Position numbers and translations under genes: made by a program. Positions 24,687 through 37,631 of a DNA stretch of 64,000 nt are shown here, piece by piece. The notes under the pieces are model-generated. The model saw only the letters and a program-made list of their open reading frames with translations. It was not told where the DNA came from and did not search any database. Numbering within the stretch: position 1 is the first letter of the stretch; each line of letters starts with the position of its first letter. This DNA is from Hoplostethus atlanticus (Eukaryota; Chordata; Actinopteri; Trachichthyiformes; Trachichthyidae). The stretch covers positions 2,388,001-2,452,000 of the forward strand of contig JAXDDX010000002.1 of the NCBI GenBank assembly GCA_034670405.1, written 5' to 3'.

Positions 24687-27600
24687 CTCAGGCAGGCAGA
24701 GAGGCAAAGGACTAGAGCAGGGAGGAGACAGCAAGACTCAGTCACACAGGAATACAGCAACTAATGATGGAAACTCATGAGGAATGAGGAGAACAGGAAA
24801 GGAAGCTAAACTGTGAAACGTTCAGCTTTCATCACACTATTACAGATCAAAAATTCAACTTGGGACACATTTGCACAGGGCTGGATATAAAAAAAAAAAA
24901 AAACTTTACCAATCTTTGGTATCAATTGCATGGCATCAACTATATTCAAAGATTCTGAAAATCTTCCAAAGGAAATCACAATTTTCTTTTTTACTCCTTG
25001 GCCCCCTGTAGGATCAGTTCCAGTAAGTGTTGTAGTTTAAGAATGGTATATTATTGTATTTTAATGTAATGTATTTTGACAATGTCAATTTCGTTGCTAT
25101 TAGACAGCGCTATTGTCATTTCCACCTGTTTTCGTGGAGGTAGTAACATCTGAGCACTGCCTGCCAAGCACTGCTACGAGCCAGTATTTCGTGCCAAGAT
25201 AAAACTTATATATTTTACCGGCCTTTTATTATTAAAAACACAACAACAAAGTATGGGAACTTTTTATTCAGTTTAGAATTTGCATTTGGACTTTGTTATG
25301 CACTAAATTCATTGTTTATTTCAAGTTATATGCACTTTTGTTTATTTAATTTCTGTTTATGCCTTTATTTTTAACCATATGTGCCACAAATATTGATAAA
25401 CCTTTCCTAATCCTTGACTCTTTATTTGGGGCCTGTTGTCAAACTTACAGGCATCAGCGTTCATATATGGCCTGTATGGATCATGCAGGTACCACAAAAA
25501 GCTTTAACAATCCCCTAACGGAGTACGGTCAATCATGCATTTGTAGAATATAATTCAGAAATGGTGGTTGACCACCAAAGCCCCATTCTGAAACAGGAAA
25601 AACCCTGTATAAATATGTGGACAATTATGCTGTATTTGAAACTGCAATTCTTTTTTTGCCGATTGGCTGAGCAACAAGGCCGGAAGATAAAGAAAGAACT
25701 ATATTTGCAATCTTCTAGCTGTGGGGCAGTTTTCCAGCTGTGTGGGGTTATCACAACTAAATGAATGTAAAGGACATACTGGTACCGGTATGAAAAACAA
25801 ATACTAGGACACATTGACTAGATTAGATAGATTAGATAAATTAATTCAACTACAAAATGGCAACATCATATATGCCATATATGTCCTTAACTTCCTTTCT
25901 TGCAAATAGTGTCAGTATTTACTCATTTCATTCATTTAAGCAATGCTACATTCCAAAATAAAAGTATCCAGAAGAAGAGCAGTAAAGGGTTTTGTTTCCT
26001 GCAAAGGTTCCCAGCTCGCACATGATGCTCACATCATACAAGGGAAGTAAGCATCTGCATTCAGTGTGCTTCACACACTCTGGCCTGTCAACAATAGCAA
26101 GGCTCCTCTCAAGCTTTGGTCATAAGCGATGGCTGTCACTATACACACCAAATATGCAAATCACATTCTCCCTTTAAATATACATAGCCAGCAGATACAA
26201 ACCAAACTGAACGCATGAAATTTAAATGATTTCCCGGAGAACCCTATGCACAAAAGGCTCTTTATGGGCAGCTGCTAACATGGCAAACAGACTAGACTGT
26301 AGGACTCGGGGGAGGTGAATGAGAGCAGGCTGAAGAAAACTGCCTCAGAGTAGGAATGACTGCAAGACAGTGTCATAGCCTGCAAGCTAATAGGCAACCA
26401 CAACAACATGGTTGATATGCCTGACAAATTGATTAAATTATGCAGATTAAAATATATAATGAGATAAGCCCTACATTCAAATTCCTTGAAAAGCAAGGAT
26501 AATATAACCTAGTGATTCCTGATGAAGCTTATCCCCAATTACTGATAGATTTTGTATTATTTTTCATTTTTATCAGTCAACCACTCTACAATCAGTACCC
26601 TTTTTAAAAAATCCATAGATTAAGACAATTTAGCTTATTTGTTTATCTAATTTTCCCTTTTCACATATAAGGGTGGAGTGACAGGTAACTGGCTGACAAG
26701 TACACTACTAGTGCACTTCCATGCATGCACTCGCATGTTCTTGAACAAGCACATTCCTCACAGACCTGAAAGGAAGTGAAAGCACAGCTAGGCTATAAAG
26801 TGGCTAATAGACAGCCCAACTGGCATGTTTCATGCCTTCCTGTTCCAAAGCAGATCAATCAGCTGCATACAGCTACCTGGTGAGTCACGTATGGAGAGCA
26901 CTGAGGAACTCTAAAGCAGAAGAGAAACCAAACAACCGAGGCTGGGAAGGACAGCAGGCATAGCCTTCAGAGCTGTGAGAGACTGACCACGGGTGAAGCA
27001 GGACAGCCACTGAATACTGTTAACATGATGGACAAGAGGACCAACTACCCAATCCTAACATCTGTGTATGGGCTGCATCATAAGTATACCAGCAAGATGG
27101 CATAAAATACAAGAGGCGAGACCAAGACAAAACAGTGGGGTTTAAAAATATTCCAATCAGGGTATTACTAACCATTTCAGTTCTCTCCTAAACAATAGAT
27201 TAGATAATGCCAAGACTATATTTTTTCAATATTAAGGACAAAAAAATAACTCCATAAAAAGATGTGGGTAAACATCACAAAGCACCTTGGTGAAGATATT
27301 TGGAACACAGCCCAATCTTCCCACTACATATACACACATAGAGACCAATGGAACAAAGTGCTATTTATAGATATTAAAGGAATTTCACTTCCTAAAAGGG
27401 TATTAATGGTTCAGAGACAACATCCCCTTTTCAATTCCACTCCAAACGATATCTTACATTGCTCAAGCAACTAATGCAAATACATTTAGTTTAGTTGGTG
27501 AGCTTTACCACTACTAGATCATGTGTTGCCCCACAGAGGGCCCTTTCAAAAGGGAAGAGATTGCACACCAGGACACAGCATAGATAAAGATCCAATATTT

Positions 27601-30600
27601 ATGGTCGTTGTAGTCCAATTCAGCTACATAAAGATTTTGCAGTGAAATTTAAAGTGGGTAAAGAACACTAAAATAATGTGAACACAAAATTGAGCCTCCT
27701 AGAAAGCATTCGCCACCTTTGTAATAATCCTGCGCTGCAGTACAATGTCTCCAGTGCTTTGCCGAGACAATAACAACAAGAAATCTAATAAAGGACCTTT
27801 GCCCGTTCCACTGTGTCTTAGTCTATGGTAACTCAGGGCATTCACTTTTGGATGTAGCTAGCTTTGCTCCAATCACAGTTTTAAAAAGGAACTGTATTGC
27901 GTTTTATAATGATCATTTAAATACAATTATAAAGTCTCACGCTGTTTGTCTAACTCATCTGACATCCCAATCACCCTTAGAAACACCAAGGTGTTTTATA
28001 TTGATTAATATGTAAAAAGAAAAAATGGAGGAAAAGGGTAGGCCTTCCACTTACTGGTAGCAACATCCAAAGAAATGTATAGCCACAATCCCAGCCCTAA
28101 TTGTCAAGATACGATGGGCTTTATAGAAGAAAGCACAAGTCTATAGAATGATCCTAGGAATTACTGAACCCCCACTTACTGTTCATACTCACCTAATAAC
28201 TAGACAACATATTTGATTGCCTCTAACAAACAGTTCTTTCCCCATGAATGGACGATGTCCATATTCTCGGTGTTGAGAATATGGACAATATGGACTTACT
28301 GCTACCAAAACAAAAAGGTGCCTGTTACAGCGTTACTTTTGTTATCACCTCTTCATATCACATTTGAGTTTAATCTCCATCCCGGATCCCCTTGGATTAC
28401 AGATGGATACGTTTACATTCAGCAGCTGGAAGTATTCCCATTACTTTGATATTGTCAAGAAGAAAGAAGACAAAAATATCATTGTCAATTGTAAACTATG
28501 CGCACGTACTACGAGCTAAGCTGGCAGTATTTGATCAGTCACAGAGACACACAGGCAAAGTATTTTGAAGGTAAGAGGAAACAATCTCCGTTTTTAATTT
28601 GGGGTGGGAGTAACGGAAAAGTAATGTAACGAGTAGTGTAATGAATTACTTCTCACAAGGAGTAATAAGTAATATTACTTTGGAAATGAGTAACGAGTAA
28701 GGAGGAATATATAAAAAGAAATTGAGTAACGAGCCACACCAACACTGTTGTCGAGACGATATCAGGTTTTTGTCAGACAGCTTTTTTTTTTTTCTTTAAA
28801 AAGGTCAGACTGCCCTTGTCCATCTAGCAGGTGATGTCTGTCTCACACAAACGGATGAGGGGAACAGGCGCATGCGTGTGGTGTGTTCATCTAGTGTGAC
28901 AATACATAACGTGACGGGCACCTCTTAGACACAGCGTTAGAGATCCACTTAGATCAATTTCTATACATTGACCAACTTTTTATTTTGCGACAGCTGCGCT
29001 GATATTGTGCACCACAGATGAGCCTATGTATGGGAAATGCTGATGTTGGTATACTCCTATTGTACATTATCAGCGTTATATGGACTGTTTGCCTGTCACC
29101 CTACTAGTACTATTATTTCGTACTAAGGTTAAACCATTCAGGTTGACAGTCGTTTTAGTTTGTTTTAATCCAAATTCACCATTAACCAAAGACCTGAAAA
29201 ATGACTCAAGTAGTTTGGAGAATAGGTATAGGGAGGGTACCAGATGTCAGTCAAGAGCCGAACAGAGGAGAGAGATGGCAGGTAGTCAGGAAGAAGTGAT
29301 GCTACCTTGGCTGACATGTGCATAGGAAGATAGTAATGAACACTACATGAAATACATTTGGACAAAGGGAAAGTAAACTTACTTCACAATGTTTTAGCTA
29401 ATTGTGGTGCTACTCTGTGAACTGATTCCCTTTTGCGTGAAAATTCCCAAACAGTCAACACAATTGCTTGTGCAATCTGTTGACATTGTTAGTATAGACT
29501 GTCAACCATATTTTTGGTATATATGGTTATATAAATCTCCAATTTGCAATCCTGTGGGCTCCAAATGCAGAATTACACTCAGCAGTAAACAAAATGTATC
29601 TTTGTTTTTTTTAAAACGCTAGCGCATAAGTGCCAATGCCAGTTGTGACAATTAATCCAACAATCACACCAGCCACAGCAAATTGAATATTATTGAATAG
29701 TGAGAGCTCAAAACTTGCTTTGACAAGTAGTCTACAATATCAAAAAGTAATGGAGACACCTGAGGCTAAATGAGCAGTACCCACAATGAAGAGTCAGCCC
29801 TTTTGTGGCATGCAGACAAGAGCTTGGATAATTTGGGCAAATGACAAGAACAATCATTTAAATCAGTGGTTCCCAGTGAGGGAAGTAACGTTAAAGATTG
29901 TATAGAGAACGAGAACTAAGGACGAAATGAGAAGACAATTACGTCTAGGAATATCAAGAGTTACGGTTGCAATCCAGTAATATGTAGAAATTATTTTGGG
30001 CTGTTTAATGGTAGCATGCTATTATATCCTACTTGTATTGACCTTAAATGGCCTAGACAACTGTACAAGTAATGTGGCTGCTTGGCTTTTTGACAAAACC
30101 TTAAACATACCTGGCCCCGCCTAAATGGGTGGGGGCAATTTTTTTTTACACGGAAAGTTAAGAGCCACTGACGCAGAGAAATATTTTAATGTGCGGTTAA
30201 CTTACCTGTATCGAATTTCCTCGGTTCGAACGTGTTGGTCTATTCAGCCACCCGAGCTCGATAAACACGCTATGTTAGCCAGTCAGTCAGCAAAACGGGC
30301 TGAATTAATGTTAACGCTAGCTAGGATGGGATAACCTAGCTAAGCTTGACATCAGGCGAGTTTGAAACGCATATCTAAGCAAACATCTAGGTCAGGTAAA
30401 CACCATAAAGAAAACAATAGTTGCTAAGCACATCCGTGATACCAATCAAGAAGGCTTGATGTTTGGGTTGTTGTGGAGGAGGAGCACAGGAGCCAAATAG
30501 GCGAACTGGCTAACCTAGCATTACGCTGCTAATGTTAACCAAGTTAAGGTCGGCTAACGTTAGCTAGCCAGCCGGGGTTAGCTAAGCTAGTTAGCTACGT

Positions 30601-30680
30601 TAGCCTAGCTACAGACTGCAAGCTGATGAATGACTAAAACATGATGAACAAAACATACTAATGTTAATTCAGCGACTTAC
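24687..30680. other. First intron of gapvd1 (5' UTR intron)
   Basis: About 6 kb with no convincing exon. It includes an A run near 24890-24903, a repeat remnant rich in AGTAACGAGTAA motifs (about 28600-28760, ending ACCAACACTG), a short perfect hairpin at 28257-28286 and the TTAGCTA cluster at 30545-30620. Open frames here are short and match no family I know. Confidence 0.6.
28600..28757. repeat. AGTAACGAGTAA-type DNA transposon remnant
   Basis: Repeated forms of GAGTAACG/AGTAATATTAC end at ACCAACACTG, the inverse of CAGTGTTGGT, a transposon-like terminus. This type of repeat is frequent in fish. The left end is not identified; compare the better-preserved element at 54731-55093. Confidence 0.45.
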
Positions 30681-30760
30681 CAAGTGTAGTTAAGGTGTAC
30701 TGGTTGTTCACAATGTCTCTAAATACCGTTGATCATAAGATTCCTCGAATGAGAGTTGTC
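30681..30760 (-). other. gapvd1: gapvd1 noncoding first exon (5' UTR), transcription start approximate
   Basis: A strong minus-strand donor (CTTG|GTAAGTCGC) at 30680/30681 lies upstream of the first coding exon, whose acceptor is near 24686/24687. The upstream end of this exon is not determined; about 30760 is a guess from the GC-richer promoter-like sequence beyond it. Splicing would join this exon to CTGGTGAAG directly before the ATG at 24677. Confidence 0.6.
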
Positions 30761-30960
30761 TGTTAGCGGATGGTCGTCTCACTCTGGATTCTGCAGGAGC
30801 GAACAGTGCTAACTGTCATTTGCTGTCATCACGAGGAGACCTGCGCAACCCGCATGCGCAATGGTTCGTGGTTGTTGTCGAGCAGTGTTGTTGCCTTCAT
30901 GTGCTGTCGGAATATCGTAATAACTAATTTAGTGCCTAAACATGTGCGCGATTGGCTGTT
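30761..30960 (-). promoter_or_regulatory. Probable gapvd1 promoter with NRF-1-like site
   Basis: This stretch is richer in CpG than its surroundings and lies just upstream of the inferred first exon. The palindromic sequence CGCATGCGCA at 30851-30860, in the context ACCCGCATGCGCAATGG, matches the NRF-1 core (TGCGCATGCGC) common in TATA-less housekeeping promoters. No TATA box was seen. Clusters of TTAGCTA/GCTAGC at 30545-30620 lie inside the first intron. Confidence 0.5.
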
Positions 30961-31119
30961 AAAGATCGCTCGAGTCCCCATATGAATGGTATTCCAGTGA
31001 AATCACAAGTTAATTACCTTGGAATTGTAATAACTAAATATGTAACTCCCAAATGTTGTTTTGCATTTTAACCCCATTATAGAAAAAGAACAGGAAAGAG
31101 TCAACCTGTGGCCCCAAAC

Positions 31120-31790
31120 CCACCTTACCAAGGGTAAGGAGATCTCCTAGCTCGCAAGGCCTATGCAACCCTCTCATTTTATTTGGACAATTATGTTCCT
31201 AAACCCATTGACAAGATGATCGGTTGTTCCATATGGAAGAATAAAACTCATTATTTTACAAACTGTCATTAGGAATTCTTATGAATTTGGGGTCTTAACT
31301 TTGTTGTCTTCCCTTAAACACACTTAAAACTCTCCTATGCCATGTCTTTAAACCTACGTAGGAAAGATGTGCTGCCTATCTCCCCCTTCTGTCTCTCTTT
31401 TTCAGAAGGACATTGTCACTGTGCCTTATATAATATCATAGTGGTTTGGGCCATACCATTAAAGTATTTGATTCTAAATAAGGTTAAAGAAGTGTCTTTC
31501 AAATTACGCCATAGATAATGTCCAGCTAAAAGCTACCTTAAGAAACTGAAAACATATATTGAAAAACGTCACCTTTTGCGATGTCTGTACTACTGTCCAC
31601 ATACCCAAACCGTTTGGAAAGATCTCTGTGAATTCAGAATTGACAATTTATACACTGATTTCCCCTTTTGTATAAAGATATATTGTTTGGTTTCTGTCAT
31701 ACTAATAAAGGAAAAGAAAGAATACTATTTAATTAACCTTCTTATCTTACTAGCAAAATAAATTCATAAAGTTCATAAGTTCATAAATGT
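31120..31790 (+). mobile_element. L1/Tx1-like LINE ORF2 3' fragment
   Basis: In one plus frame the text after 31576 reads RCLYYCPHTQTVWKDL, followed after a gap by EYYLINLLILLAK. This matches the conserved C-terminal end of fish L1-type ORF2 proteins (the CP..VWK.. and NLLILLAK-F-IHK blocks). Frames are broken and the 5' part is missing, so it is a dead fragment. Its 5' border is uncertain. Confidence 0.6.
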
Positions 31791-32277
31791 AAATTTAGCA
31801 ATAATAAACCTTTGTTTTGTTTGAAAATAAAACAAAACAATATATCAAGGAGTTGAATTCCAAAATGAGATATCCACCATTTTAAATTTGAAGCTCATTC
31901 TAACAAAATTATTGCTATGATGCAACTAAAACTCCCTACAAAACAAAAAATTACTGTGTTAAAATTACTGAGCCAATAACTTTTACTTACAAAATAGTGT
32001 AGTAATATTGAGCAATCCATCCCCCGCAACAAAAGGATGTGTAGTGTAAAACAGTAACATGGGTGTGCTGTCTTGATATTTACGGTCCTCTTCGGTTTTT
32101 AATATTGTAATTTGCTGTGACCTACTACAGTCTTCATTGTTCTGAAGTCTGCTAGGAGTGTAGTACCAGTAGTAGCCACAGAGAGGCACCACAGTCAATA
32201 TTACTGAGAGGTCAGAGTCATTTTATGATGATTATGTTTCACCTTATTGATCCGATTTGAGGACCACTGCTCTAGGG

Positions 32278-32469
32278 CATTGGTCCTCAAATCCGGGCCT
32301 CGGGGTCCAGAGTACTGCTGGTTTTCTATTCTGCCAGGTAGTTTCCATTCTAGCTGTCTAATCAGGGATTGATTAAGACCTGGGATGCCAGGTGAATGCA
32401 ATTAACTTCTTGGTAGGAGAGAAAACCAGCAGCACTCTGGACCCCGAGGCCCGGATTTGAGGAACTCTG
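32278..32469. mobile_element. Short palindromic hAT-like MITE
   Basis: 192 bp whose two ends are inverted copies over about 50 bp (TCCTCAAATCCGGGCCTCGG.. in both directions). The flanks CTCTAGGG (32270-32277) and CCCTAGGG (32470-32477) look like an 8-bp target duplication with one change. No coding sequence. A second terminus of similar type (TTTGAGGACCACTG, 32256-32269) lies directly to its left. Confidence 0.7.
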
Positions 32470-32879
32470 CCCTAGGGCAATTTGGTGTGTAGCAAAGATC
32501 GCATGGCCTACTAATCGGTAAACAGTTAAATTTAGTATAGCAGTATTTTTCCAGTGACAGGAAAATAAACTAACATTGAAACACCATATTTGACTATTGA
32601 TGCTGTATTCTCCAAGAAAGGTGTTCAGTGCCTTGCTCAAGGGCAACGGTGGGTTCATTCACTTCCCCAGCAAAAAGCCTCCCAGGTGGCTGGTCAGATT
32701 GATGTATTAACAATGCCTAAAATGTTACTGCACAGTATTTAGTAGGAAGTATGCACACTGTGTTTCTGAAAACTAGAATCCTCTAACCACCCACAATCCA
32801 TGTGTCACACGACTCGTGCGTGAAACACAATGTACAAATAGTGTTTGAGTACTATACTGTTTCAGTACTATACTCAAAC

Positions 32880-35800
32880 AGATGCCTATGTCTAGCTGGT
32901 CCTACAATCAGCATCTCAGTTTTGTTGCCATTAAGGAGTAGGAAGTTTAGCGACATCCAACATTTGACCTCTGATAGGCTGGTGACCGGTATGCAAATTT
33001 GTGTGTCATCGGCGTAACAGTGAGAATGATGTCACCGAGTGGTAACATATAGATAGAGAATAGTAGTGGGCCTAGGATAGAGCCCATATTGTTGTAAAAG
33101 ACACAGTGTGAACTATCATGTAAGTAAGACCTAAACTAAGAAAGTGCTGATCCCGGGATACCGACATAATTTTCAAGACAATTCAAGAGTATCGTATGAT
33201 CAATTGTGTCGAAGGCTGCACTCAGGTCAAGTAGCAATAGTGCTGAGGTTGAGTTGGAGTCAATAGCTAACAGGAGATCGTTGACCACTCTTGTGAGTGC
33301 AGTTTCAGTGGAGTGGAATGATCTAAAGCCAGATGGAAAGGGATCAAATAGGTTGTTTTTTGACCAAAAATTTGAAGAAATCCATTCAAGTATTTTGGAG
33401 AGGAACGGCAGATTTGCGATTGGTCTGTAGTTCTGCAGTACTTCACGATCAAGGTTTTTGTTTTTTTTCCAATAATGGCTTGATTACGGCCATTTTAAAG
33501 GCGGAGGGCACAGTGCCAGTGGAGAGCAACCGATTGATCATTAAGAGAATTGAAGGTCCTAGAATAGGGAAAGGTTCTTTGAGTAGTTTAGCAGGCAGAG
33601 GGTCAAGCCTGCAGCTCGTGGGTTTAGATGACAGAACTAACTTGATGAGAGTGTCTAAGGGCGTTTTCACACCTGAAAGTTCGGACCAAGGTCCGAACCA
33701 AGGTTCATGTTTTTGTTACATTGTATACATTTGATCCGGTTAGTCTTGGTTTCACATTGCAATTTTGCGAGCGCACTAAAGACCTTTGGATGACATACCT
33801 ACGTCCTGTCGTCATCACCTACGTGGGCTGCGTCTCCCTATACTTGACATTGATTGGTTTGTAGAGGGGCGTGCGTCTGACGTCGTCGTGTTGTCAATTC
33901 GGCGGATAGCCTTGTCCGTTTGAATGAAATGAATGAACAGATTAATTTCGTTGCCACTATACAGTCCCTCCAGGATGTTGCGATCGCAATAATTAACGCA
34001 AATTCAACCAATTGCCTGAATACTTGCAAGAGCCAAAAAATACCTCGCAATATTCCCGCATAAAACGGTCAAATTGGCACAATGCTTCCACATTCATACT
34101 CCTACATGTTCGGGAGGTTGTTTTTTATTTAAATATGCAATTTGCACCATTTGCTTTCTTGTTATCCTGAGCCTTTGATAGGACAATGCCGGAGTGGCCA
34201 ATCGGCACAACCGGGACGAATCCCGGTGGGCCGGTGGGTCTTTGGGCCGGTTGGACGGGCCGCGCCGCGGTGTAGCCTAATCATTTTATAAACTGTTCAA
34301 GTTGATTTGCTGCTAACAGGCCGCTGACTAGTTAGATGTGCGTTCTCCGCTCCGGACCCCTCTCTCCTTTTCTCTGTGTCAAACTGGCAGCACTGACAGA
34401 TTAGAGCGTGACGGGTCAACTAATGATGTGATGGCAAATTGTAGATATGCTGCATTGCAGCCTAAAGGGAAAAAACAAACAAAAATAATGTAAAGAAAAC
34501 TAGGATTAAAAAGGAATGAAAGACAAAGAAAGGCACTAGACAGAGATCATGTGTAGTAAAACTAGTTTTCAGCCGGCGGCCCCAGGAGGTATTAATGTGT
34601 GACGATTACTCTACTACTTAAAAAAACAACTTAAAAAACAGAGTGGGCAGTTTACAATGTTTTGGGGAGGATGGGGGGCTCGAAATTTTCATAAATTCCT
34701 GCTGTTTTACCACAAGATTACACGAAAAATATCCCAAATTGCATCGCAATTTTTTATAAAAGCCACTGCAAATTCAATCATTTTGGGCCGCAATAATCAG
34801 AAAAAAACTCTGTGAAATCCTGGTGGGACTGACTATAGTATTATTATTATGGCATTACTACCAGCAGCACCAACTTCAAGCGCAGTACTCGAGACCAAAT
34901 GAACGTCTTCGTCATGCAAAAATTATATCGTCACCGACGATAGCCTGCCTCAACTTCCTGTAATTGGTCCAAAAGTTCGAACCATCCAAAAAAGTGTTTT
35001 CACACTGCAAGCGAACCAAACCTTGGTTCAGTTTGATCCGGACCGAGACCACCTCTTTTGGTCGGACCAAATTCTGGTCCTTTGGTCCGGACCGTGGTCC
35101 GAGGCACCTTTCACACCTGCCATTTTGGTTCGGACCAAACTGAAAAGTCCGAAGATCCGGACCAAACAAGGTAGGTGTGAAAGCACCCTTAATCAAACTG
35201 TGAGAAAAGACTTTCAGGCCGGAAAACATCAAGTGAACTTTTCAGGGGTGAGACGGCACCACGAGTGGAGAGTATACTGGTGATCTCATCTTTAATTAGC
35301 ATGATTTTCTGAGTAAAAAAGGACATGAAATCATTAGCAGAAAACAGAGAGCTATCAGAGGGGGAGGGATTCCATGTTAGCTTAGCAACAGTGTCAAATA
35401 TAAACTTATTTGCACTCATTAACCTAGAGAAGTGTACAGTTTTGGCTGACGAGAGTGCACGTTTATAATGTAGCAGGCTATCATTCTGGTTTGATCAATC
35501 GCCATTTACGCTCTAATTTTCTACAGACTTGTTTAAGTGCACAAGTGTCGTTAGCAAACCATGGTGCAAATTTCCTAGTGGTGGTGGTGGTGTTTTCTTG
35601 TGACTAACAGGGCGATTGAATCGAGTGCGTTGGTAAGGCTAGACTTGTTGGTGAAATTGTTGAGTGAGCCAACATGACCAGAGAGTGGTGCGAGAAAACT
35701 GGGCAGTTTTTCAGAAAGTAACAAGGCCGTGGAAGCATTAATACAACGGCTGATCTATCATCATACTTTTTGCGTGGACAGATCAATTCGATCTCAACTT

Positions 35801-36058
35801 TAATGAGATAGTGATCAGATAAGGCGGGCACATAAGAGGACTAAAGCAGATACAGGAATGCCACTGGCCAAAACTGCCATGGTGGGTTGGTTCATTAACA
35901 AATTGAGTGAGGCCGCAAGTATCAATAAGATCTAGGAAGGCCTTACTGAGAGGATCAGTGGAATTATTAAGGTGAATGTTAAAATCACCGATAATGAGAA
36001 TATTATCAGCTCGGGTCACTAAGTCCGAGATGAAATTGGAGAACTCTTCTAAGAAGAG
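32880..36058 (-). mobile_element. L2/CR1-like non-LTR retrotransposon, broken and split by an insertion
   Basis: Minus-strand coding remnants run from endonuclease to reverse transcriptase. Near 36010-35780 is ILIIGDFNIHL with FVNEPTH, and near 35820 is ALSDHYLIKVEIEL, the terminal SDH motif of AP-type endonucleases. After the interruption at 33656-35191 come LDPLPAKLL and PSAFKMAVIKPLL (about 33600), NYRPIANLPFLSKILE, then STETAL and LDLSAAFDTIDH near 33200. The YADD catalytic motif is encoded at about 33005-33016, followed by LNGNKTEM. Several frameshifts and stops make it inactive. The 5' end is truncated near 36058; the 3' border is approximate. Confidence 0.85.
33656..35191. mobile_element. 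Palindrome-rich DNA transposon nested in the LINE
   Basis: The ends are TAAGGGCGTTTTCACACCT at the left and the inverse of TAAGGGTGCTTTCACACCT at the right. Subterminal sequence is full of repeated GGTCCGGACC/TTCGGACCAA motifs in both orientations (33675-33720 and 34975-35170). The LINE coding text ends at SQFD on one side and resumes at DTLIK on the other, so this 1536-bp block was inserted into it. A 3-bp flank (GTC left, ATC right) may be a target duplication; PIF/Harbinger membership is only a guess. A GC-rich patch of GGCCGG repeats lies at about 34195-34270. No intact transposase was found. Confidence 0.75.
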
Positions 36059-37370
36059 CTAACCTTTCCTTTGAAAAAATGTAAAATGACTTTTGTGCAA
36101 CATTTGTGAATAAATGCCTTTTAATTTTTCACTAATATATTGTGATTTGTACATAAACACTAACATTTGTACAGACATATTTTAATATTTTGTGTGGATA
36201 CTTTTGCGACTGTTCTTGCGCATGTAAAATCGCCAATCTACAAATGCTAGATGTGTTAAGATCACCAGAATAACCAAGGTTAAGACTCCCGGTTTAGGTG
36301 TGCAGCGTTCAAAATCCTGGGAAAAAAACACATTTTTGTAAGTCAATATATTAGCCCTGAGAGGAAAGAGAAAAATGCAGGATTTTCTTGGGGGATCTCA
36401 TTACCTAAAGTTCCATCTATTATTTTTCTCCCATGTTTATCTCAATGTATTGATTAAGGAACCAGTGCAATACTTACCATGCCCACAGGGCGACAGAAAA
36501 GCACCAGTACCAGTTCACACATCAAATGGCAGTCACACCAGAGACATCGACCTCCAAGATCCAAAAGACAGAGGCAACTCAAGCCCCAGCATGCTTTTCT
36601 CAGAGCCTAAAGTAGGCAGCAACTGATATTGTAGGTGGATGAAAAGACAGCTAAGGTACAGACGTGGATTATAATTGCCACAAATCATGTTTCGAAGGAG
36701 AGTATTGAAGAGAACAGGCTACATCACAGTGCCAAGATAAGTGCTTTGCAGTGAATAATATCCAAACCAGTTCACGTTCAGCAAATGCATAAACTGCACT
36801 GTACATTTTGACTGTACATGAATACTACATTATTGCAGTAATGCAATATGCAAACCCTGTCAACAAAGGCATGTTAGTAATGGTAAATACTGATTGGAAC
36901 AAATGCACTGACTGAGGTGCAATGCTTTATACATTTCCATCAACAGTATTTTCTGTTGTTTGTCACAGTGGCAATACAGGCACTTCATGGCTAATGATGT
37001 GCTGCACACACAAAAGTTGATACGCTCAGTAGAAAAGGATTTTCTGAATTCTGTTCCTCAAGCTTCTGCCACAAACAAGCAGGGCATTCACCTCAGCTAT
37101 CTATATCCCCTGACACAGTACTGTAATAATACATCCTGGTTACAATAACACAGGCAAAACAAACAGACGACATATTTTATCATTTTGATATTTTCAAGTG
37201 AAAGCTTTTCAATAAAGAAAGTGGAATGCAGATCGAAGGGATGGAAATACTGCAGTATTGAACACAGACATGTTTCATATTTCTGAAAACAAAAGAAAAT
37301 AAAGAAATGCTGGTGAGGGGTGCTCCCAGGGGCCTGGCCCTGGGATGACCAGCTGAAGGGAGAGGAAAGG

Positions 37371-37402
<32 letters not shown>

Positions 37403-37416
37403 ATACACAAACACGC
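37371..37416. repeat. AC dinucleotide microsatellite
   Basis: Uninterrupted AC repeat for about 27 bases, then degenerate ACAT/ACAC units. Confidence 0.95.
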
Positions 37417-37584
37417 ACGCATAATTGGATTGACAGCTGTATTATGTCCTACTGTATGAATGATCACCATTTTCATCTGATGTAACTATTCCTGATTTCA
37501 GACAGTGTGATAAGGCCTGATTGTAGTTGCAGTGCTCGCAATGGTTTGACGTAATGTCTACATGTTTCCACTAGGTGGTGATCA

Positions 37585-37631
37585 AATTCTGAGAGGCTTT
37601 CTTCAAACCTAGAAGAAAGCCTCTCAGAATT
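37585..37631. repeat. Perfect 20-bp hairpin
   Basis: Left arm 37585-37604 and right arm 37612-37631 are exact reverse complements (AATTCTGAGAGGCTTTCTTC), separated by the 7-base loop AAACCTA. No oligo-T follows and no neighbouring transposon end was recognised. Confidence 0.85.

Noticed and set aside
30770..30985. Plus-strand 71-codon frame at the gapvd1 promoter
   Set aside because: Lies in CpG-rich promoter sequence, resembles no protein and has no splice context.
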